Made by a program: the position numbers and the translations under genes | NCBI GenBank assembly: GCA_017531445.1 | Contig: JAFXKZ010000002.1 | Coordinates: 575,286 to 639,285 of the forward strand | DNA length: 64,000 nt | Reading direction: 5' to 3' | Source of the DNA: Kiritimatiellia bacterium | Lineage (GTDB): Bacteria > Verrucomicrobiota > Kiritimatiellia > RFP12 > DVOR01 | In this document: in pieces, positions 36,698 through 45,227 of the stretch | Numbering within the stretch: position 1 is the stretch's first letter | Layout of the letters: every line of letters starts with the position of its first letter | Notes under the pieces: model-generated | Seen by the model: the letters and a program-made list of their open reading frames with translations, nothing else | Told to the model about the DNA's origin: nothing | Databases searched by the model: none

Positions 36698-37324
36698 TCA
36701 GCGAGCCCTTTCTTGAATGCGATGCAGCAACACAGCCAAACTTACCGCAAGATCTTCCCGTTGCACCAAAACATCTTCCGGCAAATCCAACGATGCCGGC
36801 GTGAAGTTCCATATGGCACGGATTCCGCCTGCCACCATCTGCTCTGCCACGCGCTGGGCTCTTTCTGCCGGGACTGTAAGAATCCCCAAGGTCGCATTCA
36901 GGCGCGAAACCGTTTCTGTAAGAGTGCTTACAGAAAAAATCGGCGTGCCGGACAAGATGAGATTGCACCGTTCCGGCGCAGCATCAAAACCGGCGGCAAT
37001 CATAATTCCCTGCTTGCGAAACCCCGGATACGAAAGCAATGCAGAGCCGAGTTTGCCGACTCCGGCGAGCACTGCAACCTTCTCATCATCTGCCCCGATC
37101 AGGCATTCAATCGCCGGGATCAACCGATCAATGGGAAATCCTAAGCGAGGTGTGCCGCGCACACCGGTGCGCGCCAAATCCTTCCGCACCACGATTGATT
37201 CAAAACCTAACGTCACAGCAAGCTGCGCACCGGAAGCATACGCATGACCTTCGCGCTGCAACTGTTGCAATGTACGAAGATAAAGCGGCAATCGCTGAAG
37301 GATGTTGGTCCCGAACTTTGTCAT
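36698..37324 (-). CDS. rex: Redox-sensing transcriptional repressor Rex
   Basis: A 208-aa NADH/NAD sensor that represses fermentation and respiratory genes when NADH is low. The N-terminal winged helix has VVRKDLARTGVRGTPRLGFP, which matches the family pattern VRKDL-x3-G-x-RG-x3-GY closely. The NAD(H) domain follows with LAGVGKLGSALLSYPGF. The C-terminal helix is shorter than usual. It is directly joined to the ydcF-like gene. An inverted repeat lies just upstream. Confidence 0.92.
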   Translation of the reverse strand: MTKFGTNILQRLPLYLRTLQQLQREGHAYASGAQLAVTLGFESIVVRKDLARTGVRGTPRLGFPIDRLIPAIECLIGADDEKVAVLAGVGKLGSALLSYPGFRKQGIMIAAGFDAAPERCNLILSGTPIFSVSTLTETVSRLNATLGILTVPAERAQRVAEQMVAGGIRAIWNFTPASLDLPEDVLVQREDLAVSLAVLLHRIQERAR

Positions 37325-37329
37325 ACGTG

Positions 37330-37359
37330 TTATTTTACACTCTTATGCGTGAAAAATAA
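37330..37359. promoter_or_regulatory. Inverted repeat upstream of rex
   Basis: TTATTTTACAC (37330-37340) and GTGAAAAATAA (37349-37359) form an 11-bp inverted repeat with one mismatch and an 8-bp spacer. It lies six bases before the rex ATG and just after the end of the methyltransferase gene. It could be an operator or a weak bidirectional terminator. It does not match the usual Rex site, where GTGA precedes TCAC. Confidence 0.4.
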
Positions 37360-37363
37360 AGTG

Positions 37364-38914
37364 TTACGCCTCTTTACCGGGTGCTGTCACGGGAGCTATT
37401 TCGGTCGTCTCCTCCGGCAAGGCCTCAAGCGGGCGGCCGATGTCATACCCGAGCAAGCGGCAATCCAATGCGCCATTCTTGAATTCAAAGATGGATTTCG
37501 TCTGCAAGCGCACACGCAACGACAACGGCTTGGACGAAGTAATCATCCATGCTTCCCACCCCGTCGGCACAGTCGTGCGCAACCATTCGCTCACGCCATC
37601 GTAGAGCGGACGCAAGGATTCCTCATCTTCCAAACGCTCACCATAGGGCGGATTCATAAAAATCACTCCGCTCTGTGAAGGCAACGGCGTGTCGGAATAG
37701 TCGTCGGCAAAAAACTTTACATTCTGTTCCACTCCGGCTGCGGCGGCATTCCGTTCTGCGATTTCCACGGCCTTCTCTTCCCAGTCCACCCCGACAATCA
37801 ACGGCAGCGTGTCGGCATCATAGGGCACCTCCGCCAGACGTGCCTGCGCAAGCATTTCACGCCAGATTTCCAGAGGCGATGCGCCGATACGCCGACGTGC
37901 GCTTTCTCCGGCTTTTTCGCCCGGGATAATTGATTTCCATCCCTTCAAATGCATAAATGCAAAGTCACTCCGCAAAGTGCCGGGAAGAATCTTGCGCGCC
38001 ATCATTGCCGCCTCAATCGCAGGTGTACCCGATCCGCTGAACGGTACAATAAACGGCTTTTTGCCATCCCATCCGGTGGCCATTACACAGGCAGCAGCCA
38101 GCGATTCCTGCATGGGTGCTACCCACCCTTCTTTGCGGTAGCCCCGGCGGGAAAGCGAATTTCCCGAGGTGTCGATATAAATCTTCGCGTGCGTTCCTTC
38201 CCACCACAAATAAACCGCCGCACTGGGCGTCCCCTCCGACAAACGTGAAGCGAACGTGCGCTCAAAGCGTTTTTTCAGAATCATCAGATCCAGTTTCGGC
38301 AAGTAGAAATCGCCGGACATCAAATCATAACCGTCCACCTCAATCAGCAACGTTGCCCGCTCTTGCGCTTCCGGCAGTTCATTGAGCCAATCTTCCACCA
38401 CTGCCCGCACCACACGAAGCGTTGAACGCAACGGCGTGGGCTTGCTGTAAAGCGTCTCCCCCTCTGCCTCCACCCGCACGGAAACGGTGTCACCCACATT
38501 GGGACGGCGTCCGCATTTGGCACGCATCCGATCGACAATCGCATCTTTCAAGCGCAACGTCGGCATCCGCGTATCGCTCACAGTATCATTCTTCGTCACA
38601 TTGGTCACGAAGAAAGGTTCATCCACTTCCAAGATTTGTTCCCACGGTGCATAATAGGCCAACTGGTAGAGATCTTCCAGGTTGCGGCACCGGGTATCCT
38701 GGACAAACGGCCACAGGACGCGCTGCGCGGTACGCAACGAAAGATTCAACCGGAGAATATCACGGCATGAATGCTTTGCACGGATACCGACCATTGTTTC
38801 GTTCGACCCCAGAATCTCATATCCCAGATCTTTCAATTCCTGCTCCAGATAAGGCACGATGCCCTTACCGCAAGTAATCGCAAGCGTTGTGGGGTCTGTC
38901 CATAAATTACGCAT
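37364..38914 (-). CDS. RlmL-like 23S rRNA guanine methyltransferase (THUMP domain)
   Basis: A 516-aa SAM-dependent RNA methyltransferase. An N-terminal ferredoxin-like/THUMP region (about 1-165, LAITCGKGIVPYLEQELK onward) is followed by the UPF0020 methyltransferase domain. The SAM loop is FIVPFSGSGTPAIEAAM and the catalytic motif is IFMNPPYGERL. It resembles the N-terminal half of E. coli RlmL (m2G2445); the RlmK half is absent. The start at 38914 has a GAGGAG ribosome site and overlaps the rmuC end by 8 bp. Confidence 0.88.
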   Translation of the reverse strand: MRNLWTDPTTLAITCGKGIVPYLEQELKDLGYEILGSNETMVGIRAKHSCRDILRLNLSLRTAQRVLWPFVQDTRCRNLEDLYQLAYYAPWEQILEVDEPFFVTNVTKNDTVSDTRMPTLRLKDAIVDRMRAKCGRRPNVGDTVSVRVEAEGETLYSKPTPLRSTLRVVRAVVEDWLNELPEAQERATLLIEVDGYDLMSGDFYLPKLDLMILKKRFERTFASRLSEGTPSAAVYLWWEGTHAKIYIDTSGNSLSRRGYRKEGWVAPMQESLAAACVMATGWDGKKPFIVPFSGSGTPAIEAAMMARKILPGTLRSDFAFMHLKGWKSIIPGEKAGESARRRIGASPLEIWREMLAQARLAEVPYDADTLPLIVGVDWEEKAVEIAERNAAAAGVEQNVKFFADDYSDTPLPSQSGVIFMNPPYGERLEDEESLRPLYDGVSEWLRTTVPTGWEAWMITSSKPLSLRVRLQTKSIFEFKNGALDCRLLGYDIGRPLEALPEETTEIAPVTAPGKEA

Positions 38915-39989
38915 GAGTGTTCTCCTCTTCCGGAACGGTAACCGTTCGCAAATCTCTGGCAAGCAATTCAATCCGACTGCGGGCGGCGGTTAATTTTGCG
39001 CCGGATTCCTCAAGTTTCCGCGCCACACTCTCACAGTCGGAAAGATAATCGTCCAGGCGTTTTTTTGTCTTGATCAGCAAGTCCCACGCCTTGGCGGACT
39101 GCTTTTGTACGGCAAGTGTTCTGAAGCCCATTTGCAATGCATTCAACAACGCGGCAATTGTTTGCGGACCGGTCAGCAAAATATGCTTACGCCGCAAATC
39201 CTCTTGAAGTGCTTCATCGCGTGCTGCCTCAAGAAAGAGACCTTCTGTCGGCACAAACAGGATTGCAAAATCTGTTGTATGCGGTGGCGCGACATACTCC
39301 GCCACACTCGTTGCGAACTTCTTGATATTGGCAATCAACGCTTTGCGCGCTGCCTCAGCAGCTTCGGCACTATCCGCTGCCAGCATCCGTTCGTAATCTT
39401 CCACGGGAAACTTGGAATCGATGGGCAACCATACCTTCTTCCCCTCTTCCGTCCCCGGCAAAGCCAATGCGAATTCTACAATTTTCTGACTGCGCGGAAT
39501 GGGTTTCACATTCCGTTCATATTGCCCCGGGACAAACATATCCGAGAGAATACGCTCCAACTGCACCTCGCCCCATGTGCCACGCGCCTTGACATTGGCC
39601 AGCAACGTGTTGAACCGATGCACGCTGTCACCCAGACGCTGCACCCCCTCATTGATGCTTCCGATTGATTGCAACGTATCACGCACCGTTTTCAAATGCG
39701 TTTCCATCTGCCGAGCACCTTCTTCAAAACGCGTCTTCAACGCCCGCTGAAGTTCGTCGCGTTGCGCACGGGCAATCACATCTTCTTTCAATTCAAAAGA
39801 GGTGAATCGCTGGGTAAAATGCTCCATCAAACGCAGCTCTGCACTCTCCAAGGCCTCCGGCGCGAGCGCAGGAGGCAAATCGGCCTGCTGCATCGGTGCC
39901 GGCCGGCGCAGCAACTGCACCTGAAGCACAATCACCGCGCACAGCAACATAATCAGCAGCACAATGCCGAAGAGAATCCACGCGCCCAT
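38907..39989 (-). CDS. rmuC: DNA recombination protein RmuC
   Basis: A 360-aa protein with an N-terminal membrane helix (LFGIVLLIMLLCAVIVLQV), a coiled-coil stretch and the conserved RmuC nuclease-like core: ARGTWGEVQLERILSDM, WLPIDSKFPVEDYERM, DFAILFVPTEGLFLEA and HILLTGPQTIAALLNAL. E. coli RmuC limits inversions at short inverted repeats. It precedes and overlaps the methyltransferase gene and follows icd after 16 bp. Confidence 0.93.
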   Translation of the reverse strand: MGAWILFGIVLLIMLLCAVIVLQVQLLRRPAPMQQADLPPALAPEALESAELRLMEHFTQRFTSFELKEDVIARAQRDELQRALKTRFEEGARQMETHLKTVRDTLQSIGSINEGVQRLGDSVHRFNTLLANVKARGTWGEVQLERILSDMFVPGQYERNVKPIPRSQKIVEFALALPGTEEGKKVWLPIDSKFPVEDYERMLAADSAEAAEAARKALIANIKKFATSVAEYVAPPHTTDFAILFVPTEGLFLEAARDEALQEDLRRKHILLTGPQTIAALLNALQMGFRTLAVQKQSAKAWDLLIKTKKRLDDYLSDCESVARKLEESGAKLTAARSRIELLARDLRTVTVPEEENTHA

Positions 39990-40005
39990 AACGAGTGATG
40001 ATCCT

Positions 40006-41271
40006 TTATTTCATCGCTGCGACAAGTGCCTTTGCGAAGCCGGAGCAGGAAACTTCCGTCGCGCCCTCCATCAGACGTGCGAAATCGTAGGTCACCGTCT
40101 TGGCGGCAATCACCTTGTCCATCGCTTCGATAATCTTGTCCGCCGCTTCCGTCCATCCCATATAGCGCAGCATCATTTCGCCGGAAAGAATGAGCGAACC
40201 GGGATTTACTTTGTCCAAGCCGGCATACTTCGGAGCCGTGCCATGTGTCGCTTCAAAGACCGCGACCCCTGTGGTGTTATTGATGTTTGCTCCGGGTGCA
40301 ATGCCAATGCCGCCCACGCAGGCTGCCAGTGCATCCGACACATAGTCGCCATTGAGGTTGAGCGTTGCAATCACATCATACTCCGCCGGACGCGTCAAAA
40401 TCTGCTGCAGGAACGCATCGCAAATGCAATCCTTGATGACGATTTCGCGACCGGTCTTCGGGTTGCGCAAACTGCACCACGGCCCGCCATCAATCGGCTG
40501 TGCACCATAGTCGCGCTTGGCAAGCGCATATCCCCAATCACGGAATGCGCCCTCGGTAAATTTCTGAATATTCCCCTTGTGAACAAACGTTACCGACTTG
40601 CGGTCATTGGCAATTGCATAATCAATCGCCGCCTTGATTAAACGTTCGCTGCCTTCCTGCGACACCGGCTTCACACCAATCGAGGAGCTTTCCGGGAAGC
40701 GGATCTTGCTCACCCCCATCTCCTGCGTGAGGAACGCAATCACCTTTTTCGCCTCGGGAGTGCCATTCATCCATTCAATACCGGCATAGATATCTTCCGT
40801 ATTCTCGCGGAAAATCACCATGTCGGTAAGCTCCGGATGCAGCACAGGCGAAGGCACACCCTTGAACCAACGCACCGGGCGCAAGCAGACGTAGAGATCC
40901 AACAACTGGCGCATCGCCACATTGATTGAGCGGATGCCGCCACCCACCGGCGTGGTGAGAGGACCTTTGATTGAAACCAGATAATCACGGCAAAGCGTCA
41001 CAGTCTCTTCCGGAAGCCACGTATTCGGACCATAAACGGCATTGGCCTTTTCTCCGGCGTAAACCTCCATCCACGCAATCTTACGCTTATCCCCATAGGC
41101 TGCTTCCACCGCAGCATTCCACACCAGCATCGCCGCCGAAGTAATATCCGGCCCGGTGCCATCGCCTTCCACGTAAGGAATTACCGGGAAGTCCGGCACA
41201 ATCAATTTCCCATCCGCCCCCATCGTAATCTTTTCACCGAACGCGGGCATCTTCACTTTAGAGTCTTGCAT
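40006..41271 (-). CDS. icd: Isocitrate dehydrogenase (NADP+)
   Basis: Oxidises isocitrate to 2-oxoglutarate in the TCA cycle. At 421 aa it is the E. coli-like dimeric type. Features are [13 protein letters not shown], the substrate-binding loop [12 protein letters not shown] with the regulatory Ser, [14 protein letters not shown], the metal site around [11 protein letters not shown] and the cofactor region [18 protein letters not shown]. The ATG has an AAGGAT ribosome site. Preferred codons suggest good expression. Confidence 0.96.
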   Translation of the reverse strand: MQDSKVKMPAFGEKITMGADGKLIVPDFPVIPYVEGDGTGPDITSAAMLVWNAAVEAAYGDKRKIAWMEVYAGEKANAVYGPNTWLPEETVTLCRDYLVSIKGPLTTPVGGGIRSINVAMRQLLDLYVCLRPVRWFKGVPSPVLHPELTDMVIFRENTEDIYAGIEWMNGTPEAKKVIAFLTQEMGVSKIRFPESSSIGVKPVSQEGSERLIKAAIDYAIANDRKSVTFVHKGNIQKFTEGAFRDWGYALAKRDYGAQPIDGGPWCSLRNPKTGREIVIKDCICDAFLQQILTRPAEYDVIATLNLNGDYVSDALAACVGGIGIAPGANINNTTGVAVFEATHGTAPKYAGLDKVNPGSLILSGEMMLRYMGWTEAADKIIEAMDKVIAAKTVTYDFARLMEGATEVSCSGFAKALVAAMK

Positions 41272-41333
41272 ACGTCATCCTTGCCTTGATTCAAACGGCT
41301 TTCAAAAGTAATCAATAAAGAACAATCGCTCAC

Positions 41334-41339
41334 ATTATA
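41334..41339 (-). promoter_or_regulatory. -10 box of icd
   Basis: A perfect TATAAT on the minus strand lies 62 bp upstream of the icd ATG. No matching -35 box is clear. Confidence 0.5.
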
Positions 41340-41539
41340 TCAATTTTCCGCATCGCTGTAGCATACAGACAGCAAAAAAGCATCGCAAATCACCTCTCTG
41401 CGCGCTTTTTATCACATCCTTTCCGGCACAGAAAATACCACGCTCCTTTCTTCGCAAACGATTGAACGAACCACCGACACGCCACACATGAAACCGCAAA
41501 GCGTCCCCTCTCCATGTCCACCTCCCGGCAGACCGTGCG

Positions 41540-41625
41540 TCAATATGGGCGAAAGTCGTCCGCCATTCCGCCGATACCGGAAAGCAGTTTGGGCGATGTT
41601 ACCCCTGCACTTTCGCCCATGTTCA
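41540..41625. repeat. 22-bp-period palindromic array C (four units)
   Basis: Unit centres are at 41549, 41571, 41593 and 41616 (spacing 22, 22, 23). The cores are TGGGCGA, CCGCCGA, TGGGCGA and TCGCCCA. Flanks include TCAATA on the left and TGTTAC or TGTTCA on the right. It lies in the 890-bp gap between icd and tRNA-Gly, next to a different tandem repeat. Confidence 0.82.
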
Positions 41626-41717
41626 AACCTCACCCTCCCGACTTCTCAAATCAAGCCCTTTCAAACCCCCACTGCGCGCCCTTTGTTCAGTTCTGCCACC
41701 CCGCCCTCCCGCCTCTC

Positions 41718-42008
41718 CTTAAAGCACGCTACGCGCCTCAAGTCCACTCCCCGGGCACCAATACCACACCCCGAAAACACCGCCAACTTGCGGCAGAACA
41801 CCGCTTCACCTCCCTCCGGCACTCCCCGATTCCATCCCACATCACGCGGCTGCAATTATCCCACCATACAGCCCGCCCTTAAACACGCTACGCGCCTCAA
41901 ACCCGCTCTCCGGGCACCAATACTACACCCCGAAAACACCGCCAACTTGCGGCAGAACACCGCTTCACCACCCTCCGGTGCTCCCCGATTTCATCCCACA
42001 TCACGTAA
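41718..42008. repeat. Tandem direct repeat, two 128-bp copies
   Basis: Two copies (about 41718-41846 and 41878-42006) share most of their bases, including CACGCTACGCGCCTCAA, CCGAAAACACCGCCAACTTG and CGGCAGAACACCGCTTCACC. The repeat period is 160 bp with a less conserved 32-bp spacer. Differences are scattered and do not favour third codon positions, so I do not regard the open frame across them as a gene. Function unknown. Confidence 0.8.
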
Positions 42009-42102
42009 CCATAATTATTGTAACGAGCATGAGAAACAAAAGCTCCCCGTCACAAACACGTATGAATTTTTAAGGAGAAACGCGTTTTTTGAAAATTTTC
42101 CA

Positions 42103-42130
42103 TTGACTTTCTATGATCCGGTTTGATATC
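42103..42130 (+). promoter_or_regulatory. Promoter of the tRNA cluster
   Basis: TTGACT (42103-42108) is followed after 16 bp by GATATC (42125-42130). The tRNA-Gly gene starts about 30 bp further on. Confidence 0.45.
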
Positions 42131-42161
42131 TTGTTGAAACAAATGGCGCACGAATAGCCGT

Positions 42162-42235
42162 GCGGGTGTAGCTCAATGGCAGAGCTCCAGCCTTCCAAGC
42201 TGGCTACGAGGGTTCGATTCCCTTCACCCGCTCCA
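42162..42235 (+). tRNA. tRNA-Gly (TCC)
   Basis: The acceptor stem GCGGGTG pairs with CACCCGC. The anticodon stem CCAGC/GCTGG with loop CTTCCAA gives anticodon TCC. The T arm is GAGGGTTCGATTCCCTT. Discriminator T and an encoded CCA (42233-42235) complete the gene. Confidence 0.96.
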
Positions 42236-42242
42236 ACAATGT

Positions 42243-42327
42243 GCCGGAGTGGTGAAATGGCAGACACAGCAGACTCAAAATCTGCCGCCCCTAAAGCGTG
42301 AGGGTTCGAGTCCCTCCTCCGGCACCA
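42243..42327 (+). tRNA. tRNA-Leu (CAA)
   Basis: The acceptor stem GCCGGAG pairs with CTCCGGC. The anticodon loop CTCAAAA gives CAA, and the long variable arm (CGCCCCTAAAGCGT region) is typical of tRNA-Leu. An encoded CCA follows discriminator A (42324). Confidence 0.95.
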
Positions 42328-42356
42328 TTTTTCTCCCTTGGGAGAAGCGCCTCACC

Positions 42357-42433
42357 GGGCGGGTAACTCAGTTGGTTAGAGTTCCTGATTTACACTCAGG
42401 CTGTCGGCGGTTCGAGTCCGTCTCCGCCCACCA
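42357..42433 (+). tRNA. tRNA-Val (TAC)
   Basis: The acceptor stem GGGCGGG pairs with TCCGCCC, including one G-T pair. The anticodon stem CCTGA/TCAGG with loop TTTACAC gives TAC. The T arm is GGCGGTTCGAGTCCGTC, followed by discriminator A and an encoded CCA. Confidence 0.95.
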
Positions 42434-42447
42434 TTTCAAGATTTCTT

Positions 42448-42474
42448 CAGCCGGCCGCCATGGCTGGTTTTTTT
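42448..42474 (+). terminator. Terminator of the tRNA cluster
   Basis: CAGCC pairs with GGCTG (42448-42452 with 42462-42466) over a GC-rich loop and is followed by a run of seven T. It lies 15 bp after tRNA-Val. Confidence 0.75.
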
Positions 42475-42647
42475 ATTTCCGGCGCACAGAACCTATTTCC
42501 CGCCTCATTTCTCTACATCCAGCCCGCTGTTCATACGAAATAATCCTTGCTCTTTAACCGTTCAGTATGATAGGATTGATAACAAGTGAGGGCAGCATTG
42601 GGCTGTCCAAGTCTGAAAAGAAACTTTCTTTTTTAAGGAATGCAGAA

Positions 42648-43403
42648 ATGAAAGAACAGCTCAAGCAAGGCTTCACGATGATCGAAATGCTCGTAGTGAT
42701 CGTGATTATCGGTATTCTCGCAGGTTCGCTCTTCGGTCCTGTCACCAACTTCATGCTTCAGGGCAACCTCACCGGTATGATGGGCAACGGCCGTAAAGTC
42801 GTCCAGGCCATCATCGCAGCCGATATGTCCGGTCGCTACGAGAGCATTGCATGGCCCTCGGCAGAAAATGCGGAAAATGCCCCCACCGAAAAGCCCAACG
42901 GCCCGGATATGTATCAGGACTTCTCCTCTACGGCAAAGTATTTTGAAGAAGCCCTCTACGTGAAAGAAGGCGATGTCACCAAGCGCAACCGCCTGAAAGT
43001 GCTCAAGGATATTGAGCCGGCAAACATCTCCGGTCAGGGCGTTTCCGCCGCTTCCGGCACCACCATCAACGACAACAACTGCGCATGGGCTCTGGCCAAG
43101 AACACCTCCAATGCTCCCGCAAAGGCCCCCGTGTTCGTTACGCGCAACATCAACACCTCGCAATTGGTGCAGGCGGCAGGCAACGACACTGCGATGGACG
43201 TTGACACGCTCCTCAACTCGCAGAAGCCTTTCCAGAAAGATGGCTGCGTTATCATCTACAAGGATGGCTCGGGCAAGAAGTTTGCAGCAGACGAAGTCTT
43301 CCCGAAGAACATGATCGGCGAACTCGGCACCGGCAAGCTCAACGAATTTGAACAAGGCGATGGCAACAAGTTTGAATTCCTCTCTTCCGGCAAGAGCAAC
43401 TAA
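42648..43403 (+). CDS. Type IV pilin-like / type II secretion pseudopilin
   Basis: A 251-aa protein with a class III prepilin leader (KEQLKQG, cut before FTMIE) and the hydrophobic helix MIEMLVVIVIIGILAGSLFG, with the conserved Glu at mature position 5. The rest is a long, mostly unconserved globular domain with several Asn- and Lys-rich stretches. It would be processed by prepilin peptidase and assembled into a pseudopilus. The ATG at 42648 has an AAGGA ribosome site; an in-frame ATG at 42567 would put 27 residues before the leader. It is followed by a hairpin, so it may be monocistronic. Evenly preferred codons suggest strong expression. Confidence 0.85.
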   Translation: MKEQLKQGFTMIEMLVVIVIIGILAGSLFGPVTNFMLQGNLTGMMGNGRKVVQAIIAADMSGRYESIAWPSAENAENAPTEKPNGPDMYQDFSSTAKYFEEALYVKEGDVTKRNRLKVLKDIEPANISGQGVSAASGTTINDNNCAWALAKNTSNAPAKAPVFVTRNINTSQLVQAAGNDTAMDVDTLLNSQKPFQKDGCVIIYKDGSGKKFAADEVFPKNMIGELGTGKLNEFEQGDGNKFEFLSSGKSN

Positions 43404-43427
43404 TCGAAAAGCTCCAATCGCTTTACA

Positions 43428-43460
43428 CCGGGGTGGCGCGCAATGTGCCGCCCCGTTTCG
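43428..43460 (+). terminator. Terminator after the pseudopilin gene
   Basis: CGGGGTGGC (43428-43436) pairs with GCCGCCCCG (43447-43455) with one G-T pair, followed by TTTCGTT. The stem is strong and the T-run short. Confidence 0.6.
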
Positions 43461-43507
43461 TTATTCTTGCATTTCATTTTTCCTGAACCGAAAAGAAAAT
43501 GCAGATA

Positions 43508-43516
43508 TGTTATAAT
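43508..43516 (+). promoter_or_regulatory. Extended -10 promoter of ruvB
   Basis: TGTTATAAT combines a TG extension with a perfect TATAAT (43511-43516). No clear -35 is seen. The expected start is near 43523, only about four bases before the ATG at 43527. Confidence 0.55.
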
Positions 43517-43526
43517 GTTCATCGCT

Positions 43527-44555
43527 ATGGATATGCAACGCCCCTCCGACACAATGAATCAGCGCAATGCTTCTTTTGACAACCGCCTGCGCCCTACCCA
43601 TTTCGGCGATTTCATGGGACAACAAAAAGTAAGAGATCGCTTGATGTTGGCAGTTGAAGCGGCAAAAGGACGCGGAGAACAACTGGATCACGTTTTACTT
43701 TCAGGACCTCCGGGTCTTGGAAAGACCACGCTTGCCTACATCCTCGGTGAAGCAATGGGCGTACACGTCAAGGCCACAAGCGGACCTGTCATCGATAAGC
43801 CCGCAGACTTGGCTGGATTGCTCACCTCGCTGGAGCCGGGCGACATCCTTTTTATCGACGAAATTCACCGGATGCAACGTACAGTGGAAGAATATCTCTA
43901 CTCGGCAATGGAAGATTTCGTCATCGATATTATGATTGACCAAGGACCGAATGCCCGCAGCGTGCGTTTGGAATTGCCGCGATTCACCCTCGTTGGAGCA
44001 ACCACACGCAGCGGATTGATCTCCGCCCCCCTGCGCTCACGCTTCGGACTTCAGAACCGTCTGGATTACTACTCGCATCCGGATTTAGCCGCCATCATCA
44101 CACGCAGTGCCGAGCGTCTGAATGTCTCAATTGATGCAGACGGCGCACGGCAAATCGCCGCCCGCAGCCGGGGTACGCCGCGCATCGCCAACAATCTGTT
44201 GCGGCGCGTGCGAGACTATGCGCAGGTAAAAGCCGATAATCATATCAACACTCAGGTGGCAGACCAGGCATTATCCCTGCTGGAAATCGATCCGCAAGGT
44301 CTGGATGAGATGGACATTCGCATTCTGGAAGCAATCACAGTCAAGTTCAACGGCGGGCCGGTCGGGCTCTCCACTGTTGCAGTTGCGGTAGGTGAAGAAG
44401 CTGATACCGTCGAAGAGGTCTACGAACCCTATCTGATTCAGGAAGGCTATATCGACCGGACCCCAAAAGGACGTATCGCACTTCCTAAAGCATACGCGCG
44501 CCTGGGGCTTTCGCCTCTGGGGCGACAAGGCGATCTTTTTGCGGACGGATTGTGA
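43527..44555 (+). CDS. ruvB: Holliday junction branch migration helicase RuvB
   Basis: A 342-aa AAA+ motor that drives branch migration with RuvA. Motifs: [14 protein letters not shown], Walker [13 protein letters not shown], Walker [10 protein letters not shown], sensor 1 GATTRSGL and the arginine-finger region APLRSRFG. The C-terminal winged helix is [17 protein letters not shown]. Start 43527 is chosen because the -10 box overlaps the other upstream ATG (43515). No ribosome site is visible, consistent with a leaderless mRNA. ruvA and ruvC are not in the window. Confidence 0.96.
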   Translation: MDMQRPSDTMNQRNASFDNRLRPTHFGDFMGQQKVRDRLMLAVEAAKGRGEQLDHVLLSGPPGLGKTTLAYILGEAMGVHVKATSGPVIDKPADLAGLLTSLEPGDILFIDEIHRMQRTVEEYLYSAMEDFVIDIMIDQGPNARSVRLELPRFTLVGATTRSGLISAPLRSRFGLQNRLDYYSHPDLAAIITRSAERLNVSIDADGARQIAARSRGTPRIANNLLRRVRDYAQVKADNHINTQVADQALSLLEIDPQGLDEMDIRILEAITVKFNGGPVGLSTVAVAVGEEADTVEEVYEPYLIQEGYIDRTPKGRIALPKAYARLGLSPLGRQGDLFADGL

Positions 44556-44561
44556 GGAAAT

Positions 44562-45227
44562 ATGCCTGAAAAAACCACACGCGCCCCGAAAACGTTGAAA
44601 GTCAAAAGCACCGCTGGCGTGGTAAAAGGTGTCCGCTGGCGGAATCCGGAAGAGCGGAAGGCTGCGAAACGGAAGATCGAAGCCATTCGTCGTGCTGCCG
44701 AAAAAGCGCATCTCGAACAAGGCACAAAACTTAATCTGACGGCATTGCGTTCGCCTAAATTTCTCTTGGGGCTTCTGGCCGTTATGGTCTTGCTCGGCAG
44801 TCTGGTTGTCAATGCATTCAAGGTGGAGCCGCAGGTCTCTGTACAAAAACTTCCGCTTCAGCAAAACCGTGCCCGCCGAAGTTTGAAAGCGGTAGCGACC
44901 GCCTTGACCCTCTTTCGCGTCCATACCGGAGGATGGCCTTCGCAACGTTTGGGGCTCTATGCCCTCGCAAAAAACTACAGCATCCCCGGGTGGCGTGGTC
45001 CCTATATCAACTGGGCCTACAAAGACCCTTGGGGGACGCCCTATGTCTACACTATGCCGACCTCGCCTTTTGAAGTGCCCACGTTATACTCCTGCGGCCC
45101 TGATACGCTCCCTGAAACCAATGATGACATCCGGGTAACCGAAGATGATTTTGTCTGCGCCGAAGGCACGTGGAAGCGACAGGAAACACCCGAAACGCCC
45201 CTTACTGGAGAGCAGATCCATGAATAA
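44562..45227 (+). CDS. GspG-like protein without a prepilin leader
   Basis: A 221-aa protein. A basic N-terminal segment (1-70) precedes one membrane helix (KFLLGLLAVMVLLGSLVVNAF, about 66-86). The exported C-terminal part has the GspG pseudopilin core: TALTLFRVHTGGWPSQRLGL, GWRGPYI, KDPWGTPYVY and LYSCGPDTLPETNDDI (the calcium-site region). The usual Gly-Phe-x3-Glu prepilin start is missing, so it should be a fixed membrane protein rather than a processed pilin. A GAGGA ribosome site precedes the ATG, 6 bp after ruvB. It overlaps the next gene by 8 bp. Confidence 0.8.
   Translation: MPEKTTRAPKTLKVKSTAGVVKGVRWRNPEERKAAKRKIEAIRRAAEKAHLEQGTKLNLTALRSPKFLLGLLAVMVLLGSLVVNAFKVEPQVSVQKLPLQQNRARRSLKAVATALTLFRVHTGGWPSQRLGLYALAKNYSIPGWRGPYINWAYKDPWGTPYVYTMPTSPFEVPTLYSCGPDTLPETNDDIRVTEDDFVCAEGTWKRQETPETPLTGEQIHE

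Noticed and set aside
41488-42126. 212-codon plus-strand open frame across the icd-tRNA gap
   Set aside because: It spans array C and the tandem repeat, is very rich in Pro, Ser and Thr, and differences between repeat copies do not respect codon positions.
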